The notes beneath the pieces were generated by a model. That model searched no databases. It saw nothing but the letters and a program-made list of their open reading frames with translations, and had not been told where the DNA came from. The position numbers were made by a program, and so were the translations under genes. Of a stretch of 64,000 nt of DNA, positions 1 through 8,084 are shown one piece after another (positions within the stretch are counted from its first letter, which is position 1; the number at the start of each line of letters is the position of its first letter). The stretch covers positions 186,001-250,000 of the forward strand of contig NZ_JAUFQT010000001.1 of assembly GCF_030409905.1 (NCBI RefSeq), in the 5' to 3' direction. This DNA comes from Echinicola jeungdonensis. Lineage in GTDB: Bacteria > Bacteroidota > Bacteroidia > Cytophagales > Cyclobacteriaceae.

Positions 1-247
1 AATCCATAGGAGCACCATCAATCGACACCACCTTTTGATCATTTAGGAAAATCCAGATTCCTGCCGTAAAAAAAGGAGGAATAAATAGCCAAAAAACACC
101 CAAAAAAGATCTTTTGTAACCCGCTCTTAAATCTCTAATAAATAACCTGAAGGCCAACTCCCGTCCTTCCTTAAATCCTAAAAAGATCTCGCGAACAAGT
201 TTGGATACCCCATACTTGTTTTGGGAATTGTAAACAGTGGTTTTCAT
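1..247 (-). CDS. ABC-2 type polysaccharide export permease, N-terminal part (runs off the window)
   Basis: The reading frame is open from an ATG at 247 leftward to the window edge, giving 82 residues. After about 38 soluble residues comes the stretch LFIRDLRAGYKRSFLGVFW, followed by a hydrophobic helix. The R-D-x-(R/K)-x-x-Y-x-x-S-x-L-G-x-x-W pattern is the signature of the membrane subunit of ABC-2 exporters for O-antigen, capsule and teichoic acid (Wzm/KpsM/TagG type). These subunits pair with an ATPase to move lipid-linked or free polysaccharide across the inner membrane; the ATPase would lie to the left and is not seen. The gene sits 70 bp downstream of the methyltransferase on the same strand, which fits a surface-polysaccharide cluster. 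The family call is firm; the substrate is unknown. Confidence 0.8.
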   Translation of the reverse strand, partial: MKTTVYNSQNKYGVSKLVREIFLGFKEGRELAFRLFIRDLRAGYKRSFLGVFWLFIPPFFTAGIWIFLNDQKVVSIDGAPMD

Positions 248-317
248 CTATTTATACTACTAGAAGTATTCAATTGTGATCATTATTTTCCATCAAAGCA
301 TTGCCTAGATAGGGGGC

Positions 318-1097
318 CTATTTATTCTTTCTCCCAATAAATAGTTTTTCCTTGAGGTTAAGTCCTAATTTGGTATATTTTGAGCTTAGATTAAATTCAT
401 TGACTAAGAAACCAGCCTTCATTAATCTTTTAGTATAATCCAAGCCATAAATCCGAACATGGTCATACTGGCCAAATTCCCTTTCCCTATCTTTTGGATT
501 TACCACCCCCTCATTTTCATAAGTCTCTTTAAGCTTGAAGGAAATTGGAACTTGCAAAATGGCCTTCCCTTTAGGCTTTAAAACTCGGAACAGCTCTTTC
601 ATGGCCTTCATGTCATCGCGAATGTGTTCCAATACATGGTTACAAATAATCAGGTCAAAGTAATTATCAGGATAAGGTATTTCAGTAATGTCCATATTCT
701 CTACATCGGCAGGATAGGAATATCTACCCACAAATAAATCTCCTTTTATATATTGTGTAAACTTTTGATCCTGAATATATTTTGAAAGGTGTTTTTCGGG
801 TGAAACATGTAAAATAACAGGTAGTGAATTCTCTTTAAAAAATTGACTTTCATGCTCCAAATATGCATATATTAGTCTTTCCCTATCGATAGCGTTGCAT
901 CGATAGCATCTACATCTCCTCAAACCAGAACCTATAATTTCCTTTTCCTCTATCACAGGAAGGTTAAAACCAAATGCACCTAATCTGGATGATTTGTATC
1001 CACAAAAAGGACATTCATATTTATCACCCTGGAACAAATACACTTTTGCTTTCCTGACTATTGACTTCAGTTTCTCCATGTGTCTAGAAAAATTCAA
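318..1097 (-). CDS. SAM-dependent methyltransferase with N-terminal zinc-ribbon-like segment
   Basis: This is a 259-residue class I methyltransferase of the Methyltransf_11 type. The N-terminus carries paired cysteines (C29/C32 and C62/C64/C67), probably a small metal site. The catalytic fold shows an acidic motif near residues 148-158 (FDLIICNHVLEH) and the post-motif LFRVLKPKGKAILQVP, both usual for small-molecule or sugar methyltransferases. It lies 7 bp downstream of the SGNH-like gene and upstream of the exporter permease, so it probably modifies a glycan or glycolipid of the same polysaccharide pathway. It has no signal peptide and should be cytoplasmic. The substrate cannot be read from sequence. 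Confidence 0.8.
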   Translation of the reverse strand: MNFSRHMEKLKSIVRKAKVYLFQGDKYECPFCGYKSSRLGAFGFNLPVIEEKEIIGSGLRRCRCYRCNAIDRERLIYAYLEHESQFFKENSLPVILHVSPEKHLSKYIQDQKFTQYIKGDLFVGRYSYPADVENMDITEIPYPDNYFDLIICNHVLEHIRDDMKAMKELFRVLKPKGKAILQVPISFKLKETYENEGVVNPKDREREFGQYDHVRIYGLDYTKRLMKAGFLVNEFNLSSKYTKLGLNLKEKLFIGRKNK

Positions 1098-1104
1098 TTC
1101 TTGT

Positions 1105-2055
1105 TTAATCTTTACTTAAAGCTTGGTTATTGGTAGAATTTACTTCCATCATCCAAATGGCCAAATCCTCTGAAAATAGAGAGGCCGATTTATAATTTAA
1201 ATGTACCCCGTCAACAAAATCATAATTGGTATCACTTTTGTTAAAATCCTTAAAGGGAATACCTTTTGAATTACAAAGTTGTTTTATATTGCTCATAGCA
1301 TCTGGGCAAATGCTTTTTTCAATAGCATAAATATTTTTGTCAACGGGCAAAACAACCACATAAACATCCCCTTTTTCATTTAAAAAATCTAATAAAGAAG
1401 TAAAGCTTTTAATCCTATAGTCCGAGCTTTTGACCCTATTTGCCCTTACTTCATACTCTTTGATTTTTGATTTATAAAATCTATCATACCTTTCCTCTGC
1501 AATAGAAGGTGTAGCCTTTAACCAACCATCTTCTTTTAAGTGCATGGAGTTTTCCACAAAATACCTTAAAGGAATTTCATAATAGGGGTTGATGTAAAAT
1601 CGCAACAAATATTCGAGATTAACAACCGGACTAAAAGATGATAATTTTCCTAAAAACAGTTTATTGTCTGGCATCATGGACCTGTCATTAGGATCTTTTT
1701 TTGAAGAAGAAAGAGACCAGGGGTCTACTGTAACGATGAAAACACCATCTTTGCTGTCTTTATCAATTTTTTTATGAATGGCAGCATTATAACTTTCCCC
1801 AAAAGGTGAATGAATAGTAGTGAAAGAAAAATTATATAATTTCTTTTCACCATCTAATTCCAATTTTTCGTTAATCACCGTTGGGACAATGCCTTGAGCA
1901 GCTTTTGATGTTCCAATTACCATGGACTTCTTTTCCCCTCCAACTACCCTTTGATAAAAGGGATCAGCAGTTCCATTTTCCAATAAAAACAACCCAAATA
2001 AACTCCCAAAAGGAAATATTGAAAAAACAAATATTTTACTAATAAACCTCTTCAC
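1105..2055 (-). CDS. SGNH/AlgJ-like acetylation partner protein, membrane anchored
   Basis: The protein has 316 residues with one N-terminal hydrophobic segment (about 5-25) and an otherwise extracytoplasmic body. The block GTSKAAQG (48-55) puts a serine at 50 in the position of the SGNH nucleophile, and DGVHLN (282-287) near the C-terminus supplies the Asp-x-x-His pair. This arrangement is typical of the periplasmic partners of MBOAT acyltransferases (AlgJ/AlgX- and DltD-like). The stop lies 7 bp upstream of the methyltransferase, and the start is 3 bp downstream of the MBOAT stop, so co-expression is very likely. I infer that it takes the acyl group from the MBOAT protein and transfers it to polysaccharide outside the cytoplasm. 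Overall similarity to named families is weak apart from these motifs. Confidence 0.65.
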   Translation of the reverse strand: MKRFISKIFVFSIFPFGSLFGLFLLENGTADPFYQRVVGGEKKSMVIGTSKAAQGIVPTVINEKLELDGEKKLYNFSFTTIHSPFGESYNAAIHKKIDKDSKDGVFIVTVDPWSLSSSKKDPNDRSMMPDNKLFLGKLSSFSPVVNLEYLLRFYINPYYEIPLRYFVENSMHLKEDGWLKATPSIAEERYDRFYKSKIKEYEVRANRVKSSDYRIKSFTSLLDFLNEKGDVYVVVLPVDKNIYAIEKSICPDAMSNIKQLCNSKGIPFKDFNKSDTNYDFVDGVHLNYKSASLFSEDLAIWMMEVNSTNNQALSKD

Positions 2056-2058
2056 TGT

Positions 2059-3504
2059 TTAAAACTGAAAGTATATAAATTCCTGTTCTTTGGTTGCAAA
2101 CAAAAACACCATCATTACCAAACTGTAATAAAGTCCATACCTCACAATGGCAGGTTTGCTAAATCCCAATTTTTGAATGGCAAATTCCTCAGTTCTTCCC
2201 CTCCATTCCACTCCGATAAATAGAAAAGACAAAGCCATAAACATATAAACCCTTATATTCATACTTGGCTTGGAAAAAGCGGACCAGTCAAACATACTGT
2301 TCAAGTATATCCATGCTGCCTGCATATTTTCTGCCCTGAAAAAAATCCAAGCCAAAGTCACCAGTAAAAAAGTAATAAGTATAGATAAAAAATCTTTGAA
2401 AGAAGGAAGTAGCGACTTCATTTTTATGGGGTTTAGGTTTCTTCTATTTTTATTAAATACAAATAGTGGAATAAAAAGCATCGCATGAATCCCCCCCCAA
2501 ACAATAAAAGTCCAGTTGGCCCCATGCCAAAAGCCAGAGACCAAGAAAATGATAAAGATATTCCGGATACTTAGAATCTTGCTTCCCCTCGATCCGCCCA
2601 AGGGTATATACACATAATCCCTAAACCAGGTGGAAAGTGAAATATGCCATCTGCGCCAAAACTCGGCAATATCCCTGGAGAAATAAGGGAATGCAAAATT
2701 TTGCATTAATCGAAATCCTAATAACTTCCCTACTCCAATGGCAATATTGGAATACCCAGCAAAGTCCCCATAAATCTGAAAACTGAAGAAAACCGCCCCA
2801 ATCCATAAGTTGGATGCCGGTTGACTTTCCGGATGATTAAAAGCCTGATTGACAAAGGCTGCACAATTATCCGCAATCACCACTTTCATAAACAGGCCCC
2901 ATAATATCTGCCTAAGGCCATCCATGGCCAATGGATACTCAAACTCCCTTTTTTTAAAGAACTGGGAAAGAAGATTAGTGGCTCTTTCGATCGGTCCCGC
3001 TACCAGTTGAGGGAAAAAACTTACATAGGCGAAGAAAGCTATGAGATCATGGGTAGGTTTAAGTTTTCCTTTATAAACATCAATGGTATAACTCATGGTC
3101 TGGAAGGTGTAAAAGCTAATTCCTACGGGAAGGATCAACTGCAGGGAATAGGAATTTGCCTGAAATCCCACCGAATTGATCAGGTCAGAAGCCGATTCAA
3201 TAAAGAAGTTAAAGTATTTGAAAAAGCCCAACAAGCCTAAATTTACTGCTAGGCTAATCCCCAAATATATTTTCTTAAGCTTTTTGGTTTGACTTTCTTT
3301 TCCAATTTCTAATCCGCAAAGGTAATCCACCAAAGAACTAAATGCTATCAACCCCAAAAACCGCCAATCCCACCATCCATAAAACACATAACTCGCTACT
3401 AACAAAAAGGCATTCTGAGCTTTTAGGTTCCTTTGAAAAACCGACCAATAAAGTCCAAAAACGACCGGCAAAAAGATTAAAAATTCAAAAGAGTTAAAAA
3501 GCAT
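2059..3504 (-). CDS. MBOAT family O-acyltransferase (AlgI-like)
   Basis: The protein has 481 residues with many membrane segments and the classic MBOAT blocks. FWRRWHISLSTWFRDYVYIPLGG (starting near 282) contains a conserved His287, and GFWHGANWTFIVWGGIHA contains the catalytic-type His327. PIERATNLLSQF near 171 is also typical of AlgI/DltB relatives. These proteins pass acetyl groups from the cytoplasm across the inner membrane for O-acetylation of exopolysaccharide. The gene is sandwiched between cysC (8 bp upstream) and the SGNH-like gene (3 bp downstream), which matches the two-component acetylation arrangement. Length is normal for the family. Confidence 0.92.
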   Translation of the reverse strand: MLFNSFEFLIFLPVVFGLYWSVFQRNLKAQNAFLLVASYVFYGWWDWRFLGLIAFSSLVDYLCGLEIGKESQTKKLKKIYLGISLAVNLGLLGFFKYFNFFIESASDLINSVGFQANSYSLQLILPVGISFYTFQTMSYTIDVYKGKLKPTHDLIAFFAYVSFFPQLVAGPIERATNLLSQFFKKREFEYPLAMDGLRQILWGLFMKVVIADNCAAFVNQAFNHPESQPASNLWIGAVFFSFQIYGDFAGYSNIAIGVGKLLGFRLMQNFAFPYFSRDIAEFWRRWHISLSTWFRDYVYIPLGGSRGSKILSIRNIFIIFLVSGFWHGANWTFIVWGGIHAMLFIPLFVFNKNRRNLNPIKMKSLLPSFKDFLSILITFLLVTLAWIFFRAENMQAAWIYLNSMFDWSAFSKPSMNIRVYMFMALSFLFIGVEWRGRTEEFAIQKLGFSKPAIVRYGLYYSLVMMVFLFATKEQEFIYFQF

Positions 3505-3512
3505 ATGCTTAC

Positions 3513-4109
3513 TTATTCATTGGAGCTGGTCAACTGGAATAATTGATTCACAATATGATTTACGGTTTCTTCCACCGTTCTCAAGTTGGTACTGACCTTA
3601 ATTTCAGGATCCTTTGGCTCCTCATAAGGGGAATCAATACCCGTAAAATTTTTAATTAATCCATTTCGGGCTTTTTGATACAGACCCTTGACATCCCGCT
3701 GTTCACAAACTTCCAGGGGACAGTCTACATGGATCTCCACATAGTTTTCCGCACCCACCAGGTCCCTAACCAATTCCCTTTCTTTTTGAAATGGGGAAAT
3801 AAAAGCCGCCAAAACCACAAGCCCTGCATCCAGCATGAGATTACAAACTTCACCAATCCGCCTTATATTTTCCACCCTGTCCTCATGGGAAAACCCCAGG
3901 TCCTTATTCAGGCCCGACCGAAGGTTATCCCCATCCAAAAGATAGGTTTTATGCCCCATCCGGTGGAGTGCTTTTTCTGTAGCATTGGCCAGAGTGGATT
4001 TTCCCGACCCTGATAATCCCGTAAACCAAATCAAAAATGGTTTTTGGTTTAAAAGTTTTATCCGGTCTTCCTGGGTGATTTTAAAAATGGTGGGATGAAG
4101 GTTGTTCAT
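3513..4109 (-). CDS. cysC: adenylylsulfate kinase
   Basis: The protein has 198 residues and phosphorylates adenosine 5'-phosphosulfate to PAPS, the sulfate donor of sulfotransferases and of one sulfate-assimilation route. The P-loop GLSGSGKST is at 31-39, followed by [15 protein letters not shown] and the family motif [16 protein letters not shown]. The gene is cysC alone, not a cysNC fusion, and no cysD/cysN is in the window. It heads the tight cysC-MBOAT-SGNH-methyltransferase run and lies downstream of a 1.3 kb repeat tract separating it from cysQ. Placement with polysaccharide genes suggests PAPS for a sulfated glycan, though general assimilation is equally possible. Confidence 0.95.
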   Translation of the reverse strand: MNNLHPTIFKITQEDRIKLLNQKPFLIWFTGLSGSGKSTLANATEKALHRMGHKTYLLDGDNLRSGLNKDLGFSHEDRVENIRRIGEVCNLMLDAGLVVLAAFISPFQKERELVRDLVGAENYVEIHVDCPLEVCEQRDVKGLYQKARNGLIKNFTGIDSPYEEPKDPEIKVSTNLRTVEETVNHIVNQLFQLTSSNE

Positions 4110-5439
4110 TTTTTTGTCGAATCGTTGGATTGTCGAATCGTAGAATTGCTTGGAGGCGAAGGCCGATTTGTGATTCGTGATTTGTTGAGCAGGAACCCTA
4201 ATTCACTAATCACCATTATTCGAATCTATTGATGCCGAAAGCCGAAAGCTGAAGGGCGAAAGTTGAATGTCAAATGCCAAAGGCCAGCTTTGTTGTCGAA
4301 TCGTTGGATTGCCGAATCGTTGAACTGTATGGAGCATTATGGCTAGAGCTCGTTCCATCTTATTCTTTGTTCTTTGCTTTGTCGTGCGGCTGGGCTCCCC
4401 TAAAGGGGCCGGGGGTGTGCAGGGGCCGAAAGTTCGAGTCTCAATTATCAATTATCGAATCCCGATTACTCGATTTGTCTTTGTCGAACTGTCGAATCGT
4501 GGAAATGTTGGATTGTTGGGGAGCCGAAAGCGAATGCCTAAGGCCCAAATCCCGAATATCAATTATCGAATCACTTTTTTGTTGAATTGTCGAATTGTGG
4601 GATTGTCGAACTGGAGGGAGACGAAGGGCGAAGGCCAAAGGCCCGGTTCCCGGTTATCAAATATCCAATCACTATTACTCGATTCGCTATCGTTCAGTTA
4701 AACAATTAAACAAGCCGCAAAGCGGCGTAAACGATTAAACACAAATGGAGAATGTTGAATTAGGAATTTTTCGTCCCTCGTTTCGATTCTCAAATCTCAT
4801 GTCTCAAGTCTCAAATCTCAATTATTGAATCGTCGGATCGTCAAATCGAAAGAAGACTGCCGCGGCTCCCTCCCGCTTGGCCAATTCTACGCCTCGCAGT
4901 GACGGCTTCGTTGGATTGTCATAAGCAGAAAGGCGAAAGTCGAAAGCCAAAGGCCCGGTTCCCGATTATCAAATATCCAATCACTATTACTCGATTCGCT
5001 ATCGTTAAGTTAAACAATTAAACAAGCCACAAAGTGGCGTAAACGATTAAACACAAATGGAGAATGATGAATTTGGAATTAGGAATTTTTCGTCCCTCGT
5101 TTCGCTTTTCACTTCTCAAATCCCGATTATTGAATCGTCGGATCGTCAAATTGAAAGAAGACTGCCGCGGCTCCCTCCCGCTTGGCCAATTCTACGCCTC
5201 GCAGTGACGGCTTCGTTGGATTGTCATAAGCAGAAAGGCGAAAGGCGAAAGCCCGGTTCCCGATTATCAAATATCCAATCACTATTACTCGATTCGCTAT
5301 CGTTAAGTTAAACAATTAAACAAGCCACAAAGTGGCATAAATGATTAAACACAAATGGAGAATGTTGAATTAGGAATTAAGAATTTTTCGTTCCTCGTTT
5401 CGCTTTTCAATTATCAAATCCCGATTATTCGAATCACAA
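4110..5439. repeat. 1.3 kb gene-free tract of degenerate repeats between cysQ and cysC
   Basis: No credible gene is present. From 4110 to about 4655 the DNA is a patchwork of near-identical short words such as TTGTCGAATCGT, ATTATCGAATC, GCCGAAAG and GAAGGGCGAAGG, in both orientations. Short frames here run through these words and lack any family features. From 4656 onward the tract turns into a true tandem repeat (separate entry). A conserved block on the minus strand, CGTCACTGCGAGGCG followed by GCCGCGGCAGTCTTC, resembles the widespread CGTCATTGCGAGG type of intergenic repeat. If cysQ and cysC share a transcript, this tract would be transcribed between them. Confidence 0.7.
4656..5437. repeat. 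tandem repeat of about 300 bp, two full copies plus a partial third
   Basis: Units begin with ATCAAATATCCAATCACT at 4656, 4968 and 5266 (spacings 312 and 298 bp). Each continues with TCGATTCGCTATCGTT, a short hairpin, AAACACAAATGGAGAATG and TTTTTCGTCCCTCGTTTCG. The first two also carry the block ACTGCCGCGGCTCCCTCCCG...CGCCTCGCAGTGACGG, and the third is cut off just before cysQ. The small hairpin differs between copies in a paired way: GCCGC-AAA-GCGGC at 4714-4726, but GCCAC-AAA-GTGGC at 5026-5038 and 5324-5336. A fourth, diverged fragment occurs at about 6330-6380 on the other side of cysQ. Confidence 0.85.
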
Positions 5440-6195
5440 TTATACAAAAGCCAAAAACCAGGGATTTTTCAGGTTTTCCTTATTGTATTGCATGGCCTCT
5501 TTGGAGGGCCATTGGACTACTTTTCCACCTGCAGCTTCCAGGATGGCCTGGGCTGCGGCGGTATCCCACTCCATGGTCGGTGCAAACCTTGGATATTGCT
5601 GGGCTTTTCCCTCTGCCAATAGCATAAACTTCAAAGAACTGCCCATGCTAATGGTTTCCACTTCCGGAAATTGTTCCAAATAATCCTGGGTTTCCTGATT
5701 CAGATGGTTGACACTGGCCACTATGGTTTTCAAAGCTTGATGCTTTTCCACCTTTAATGGTTGAGGTTCCTCCCCTCCTAATTGTTTCCAGGCTCCTTCC
5801 TTTTCACTTCCCCAATAAAGGGTGTCTGTCACCGGAACTCCAATCACCCCAAGGATGGGATGGCCCTGGTGAATCAAGGCGATATTGACGGTAAACTCCC
5901 CGTTTTTTTTGATAAATTCTTTGGTCCCATCCAATGGGTCCACCATCCAGAAATATTCCCAGTCCTTCCTTTCCTGAAATTCATGATGCCCTCCTTCCTC
6001 AGAAAGAATGGGAAGGCCCGTTTCCTTTAAATTCCGGACTATGACATCATGAGCCTCCTGATCTGCCAGGGTCACAGGAGAACTGTCTTTTTTGAGTTCT
6101 ATTCCAAAATCCTCCTGATAATAAACTTTTAGGATAGCCCTTCCCGCTTCAAGAGTGGCTTTAATGGCAGTATTTAATAGTGATTGATAATCCAA
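5440..6195 (-). CDS. cysQ: 3'(2'),5'-bisphosphate nucleotidase
   Basis: The protein has 251 residues of the inositol-monophosphatase superfamily and hydrolyses PAP, the by-product of PAPS-dependent sulfation or reduction, to AMP. Metal-binding motifs are intact: EE at 66-67, DPLDGT at 86-91 and, near the C-terminus, EWDTAAAQAILEAAGG. Length matches E. coli CysQ. Together with cysC further downstream on the same strand it covers making the donor and clearing the product. The repeat tract starts almost directly at its stop codon. About 380 bp upstream of its start lies a 36-bp dyad also found upstream of the winged-helix regulator gene at 22.4 kb. Confidence 0.93.
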   Translation of the reverse strand: MDYQSLLNTAIKATLEAGRAILKVYYQEDFGIELKKDSSPVTLADQEAHDVIVRNLKETGLPILSEEGGHHEFQERKDWEYFWMVDPLDGTKEFIKKNGEFTVNIALIHQGHPILGVIGVPVTDTLYWGSEKEGAWKQLGGEEPQPLKVEKHQALKTIVASVNHLNQETQDYLEQFPEVETISMGSSLKFMLLAEGKAQQYPRFAPTMEWDTAAAQAILEAAGGKVVQWPSKEAMQYNKENLKNPWFLAFV

Positions 6196-6409
6196 TTGGA
6201 ATGTTTAATGGGTTATTTGAATAATTGTGATTCGAGATTTGATTTTTGGGATTTATGATTCAGAATTCGTTGATTCGGAACTCTTAATGGCTAATCACTA
6301 TTATTCGAATCTCAATTACCCTTATCGCTTTCGTTCAGTTAAACAGTTAAGCAAGCCACAAAGCGGTATAAACAGTTAAACAAATCTGTGTGTCGAAAAC
6401 CCAATGATG

Positions 6410-6518
6410 AATCGTCATTGCGAAGGCGAGGTACGAGCCTGAAGCAATCTCCACTTTGGAAGACGAAATCACCGCCCCTCCTTCTTCGAGTTCTCGATAA
6501 CGTATTGCGATGACGATT
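6410..6518. repeat. CGTCATTGCGA-type intergenic inverted repeat
   Basis: The left end reads AATCGTCATTGCGA and the right end TTGCGATGACGATT. They form imperfect inverted termini around about 80 bp containing GAAGCAATCTCC and CGCCCCTCCTTC. This is the general pattern of the CGTCATTGCGAGG intergenic repeats seen in many bacterial genomes, and related blocks occur inside the 300-bp tandem units to the left. No coding function is indicated. Confidence 0.65.
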
Positions 6519-6573
6519 TCCCCTCGCTCACAGCTTCGCCGGGTCGGCCCCATTTGAGAAGCCTAGCAAAAGA

Positions 6574-6609
6574 GAGTAAAAAAATTACTCATGAGTAACA
6601 AATTTACTC
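6574..6609. promoter_or_regulatory. 36-bp four-half-site dyad upstream of cysQ (candidate operator)
   Basis: The element contains a perfect 14-bp palindrome TTACTCATGAGTAA flanked at equal distance by GAGTAAA on the left and TTTACTC on the right. It is therefore a nested dyad with four GAGTAA-type half-sites. The same 36 bp occur at 22507-22542, upstream of a winged-helix regulator gene, with only two differences (AA here, TT there, at positions 9-10). That level of conservation is far above anything else in this degenerate intergenic DNA, so I read it as a protein-binding site. The nearest leftward gene is cysQ, about 380 bp away. Confidence 0.7.
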
Positions 6610-6789
6610 GCTTTGGTGAAAAATCAAAGAGAAATGGTCAGGAAAATTGTAAAATTTCAAGAAAGAAAGGGTTGGATATTGAGTCAAAGAGGAATTGGGA
6701 ATTTGTTAACCGTGTTTCGGGATTTGAGCATCGATATTTGGTAAATTGTGAGACCTAAAGACTCGCTGGGGTGAGGCAAACAACAATAC

Positions 6790-6929
6790 CCCCGGGTAAG
6801 CCTGGGAGGCGCAACCCGGGGAATAAATGATATATGGGAAGTGCATTAGCCGCCAACAATCTCTAAAGGACCAACAATTTTCCGCTAATGCCCCTGGGAG
6901 CTAAATAATGCCTTTCAAATTCATTTAGC
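6790..6929. repeat. cluster of three intergenic hairpins
   Basis: Three inverted repeats follow each other: CCCCGGGT (6790-6797) with ACCCGGGG (6824-6831); GCATTAGC (6843-6850) with GCTAATGC (6884-6891); and GCTAAAT (6900-6906) with ATTTAGC (6923-6929). None is followed by a T-run, so terminators are less likely than repeat-type hairpins. Confidence 0.55.
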
Positions 6930-7084
6930 ATTGAGGAAGAAGCCCGGGGTGATTTTTTTGTTAAACGTTTATCGTGATTCTGAACATTGAACCATTAGCG
7001 TAATTTTGAATTAGATCCGCATTTTAACCATTAACATTTAACCTTTAACACAAGCAGACCAAATATGAAATTAATTGTAAGAAG

Positions 7085-7693
7085 TTAATTCACCCCAACC
7101 TTAATCACCTGACCTGTGATCAACGTTTTCAAACTTTTGATATAGCAATCCACCACATGGGACATGGGTGCTGGGGTATGTCCTGGAAAATACCTGGCAA
7201 GAGCTGGAGCGGAATCGGCCACCAATGGAGGGCTCACCACATTGAGCCTGTACCCCAATTTTAAAAAATCCCCATAAGCCCCTATGACAAATCCATTGAC
7301 GGCACTATTGACCGTACTGAGTACGGTGCCATGGGGAATAGGATCCTCAGCCAAAATACCCGAAGTCAAAGTAACACTACCTCCTTTATTAAGGTATTTG
7401 GTAGCCGTCATCGCCACATGGATCTGGCCCATCATCTTATATTGTACCCCTTTCATGAAGTCATCATAGGAAATATCCTTTAGCGGTTTTGCCGGGGCAG
7501 AACCGGCAGTTACAATTACTGCATCCAACTTGCCTACTTTTTCAAACATTTTCTCCACGGCCTTGGGATCGGTCATATCCGCCTTAATATCCCCGGAATT
7601 CCTTCCTGCAGTGATCACTTCATTTTCTGCTGCCAATCTATTTTTGATTTTCTTTCCGATGGTCCCCTGCCCACCGACCAATAAAATTTTCAT
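7085..7693 (-). CDS. short-chain dehydrogenase/reductase-like protein
   Basis: The 202-residue protein has an N-terminal Rossmann nucleotide site, GGQGTIG at 7-13, followed by DMTDP and the VIVTAGSA block usual for SDR enzymes. The central serine segment SVTLTSGILAEDP is present, but the usual catalytic Tyr-x-x-x-Lys is not: where it is expected the sequence reads TVLSTVNSAVNGF. It resembles the group of short SDRs of about 200 residues in which the catalytic residues differ. It may be a reductase with altered chemistry or a nucleotide-binding sensor. The gene stands alone, with 390 bp or more of non-coding DNA on both sides. Confidence 0.8.
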   Translation of the reverse strand: MKILLVGGQGTIGKKIKNRLAAENEVITAGRNSGDIKADMTDPKAVEKMFEKVGKLDAVIVTAGSAPAKPLKDISYDDFMKGVQYKMMGQIHVAMTATKYLNKGGSVTLTSGILAEDPIPHGTVLSTVNSAVNGFVIGAYGDFLKLGYRLNVVSPPLVADSAPALARYFPGHTPAPMSHVVDCYIKSLKTLITGQVIKVGVN

Positions 7694-8084
7694 AATTACA
7701 AAATTTAAAATGAAACAGAATTTAAACCCAATTAAAAACGATCAGGCTTTTCCTACTTAACAAAACCTAAGAGAATAGGGTTACCTAAAGCAGGTAATCA
7801 ATTTACTTGAATTTTTAAAAAACCCATAAAAAAACAATAAATATGGTGGGATGGTGGATTTTGTTATTGATTATTTCTGTTTATCCACTTTCTATCCGGT
7901 AAGCTATTTGAAAATGGAAATCATTTGAAAATAATAAAACAATTGGTGCTATTCCGGCCGTTTAGGGGCCTGGTAGATTACTTCTGGAATTTGATTTAAG
8001 GGCCAATAATAGTAGAGAAAAAAATTATTAATGGTGAATGATTAATTACCTATCCTACGCTTCTCCAATAATTAGGAGAAAAGG
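7694..8084. other. 391-bp intergenic region, AT-rich
   Basis: No gene or repeat family was found. The only structure I note is a palindrome at 8061-8080 (TTCTCC-AATAATTA-GGAGAA), five bases beyond the stop of the DUF6044 C-terminal frame. It could be a weak transcript-end hairpin on the minus strand but lacks a T-run. Confidence 0.5.

Larger units (their letters stand above)
6196..7084. other. 889-bp intergenic region with several inverted repeats and one long dyad
   Basis: No protein-coding gene is supported. From the cysQ side it holds a diverged fragment of the 300-bp repeat (about 6330-6380), a CGTCATTGCGA-type repeat (6410-6518), the 36-bp dyad (6574-6609) and a series of hairpins between 6790 and 6929. 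The remainder is AT-rich, with words such as AACCATTAGCG and TTAACATTTAACC near 7000-7050. It is the likely promoter and leader region of the leftward cysQ unit. I could not find a convincing TAnnTTTG element in the right orientation. Confidence 0.6.

Noticed and set aside
4206..4701. Several overlapping short reading frames on both strands in the cysC-cysQ gap
   Set aside because: They run through repeated short words, lack any family pattern and change frame between repeat copies; they are repeat DNA rather than genes.
4656..5437. CRISPR array
   Set aside because: The repeat period is about 300 bp with whole units repeating and no short constant repeat with unique spacers; no cas genes are present.
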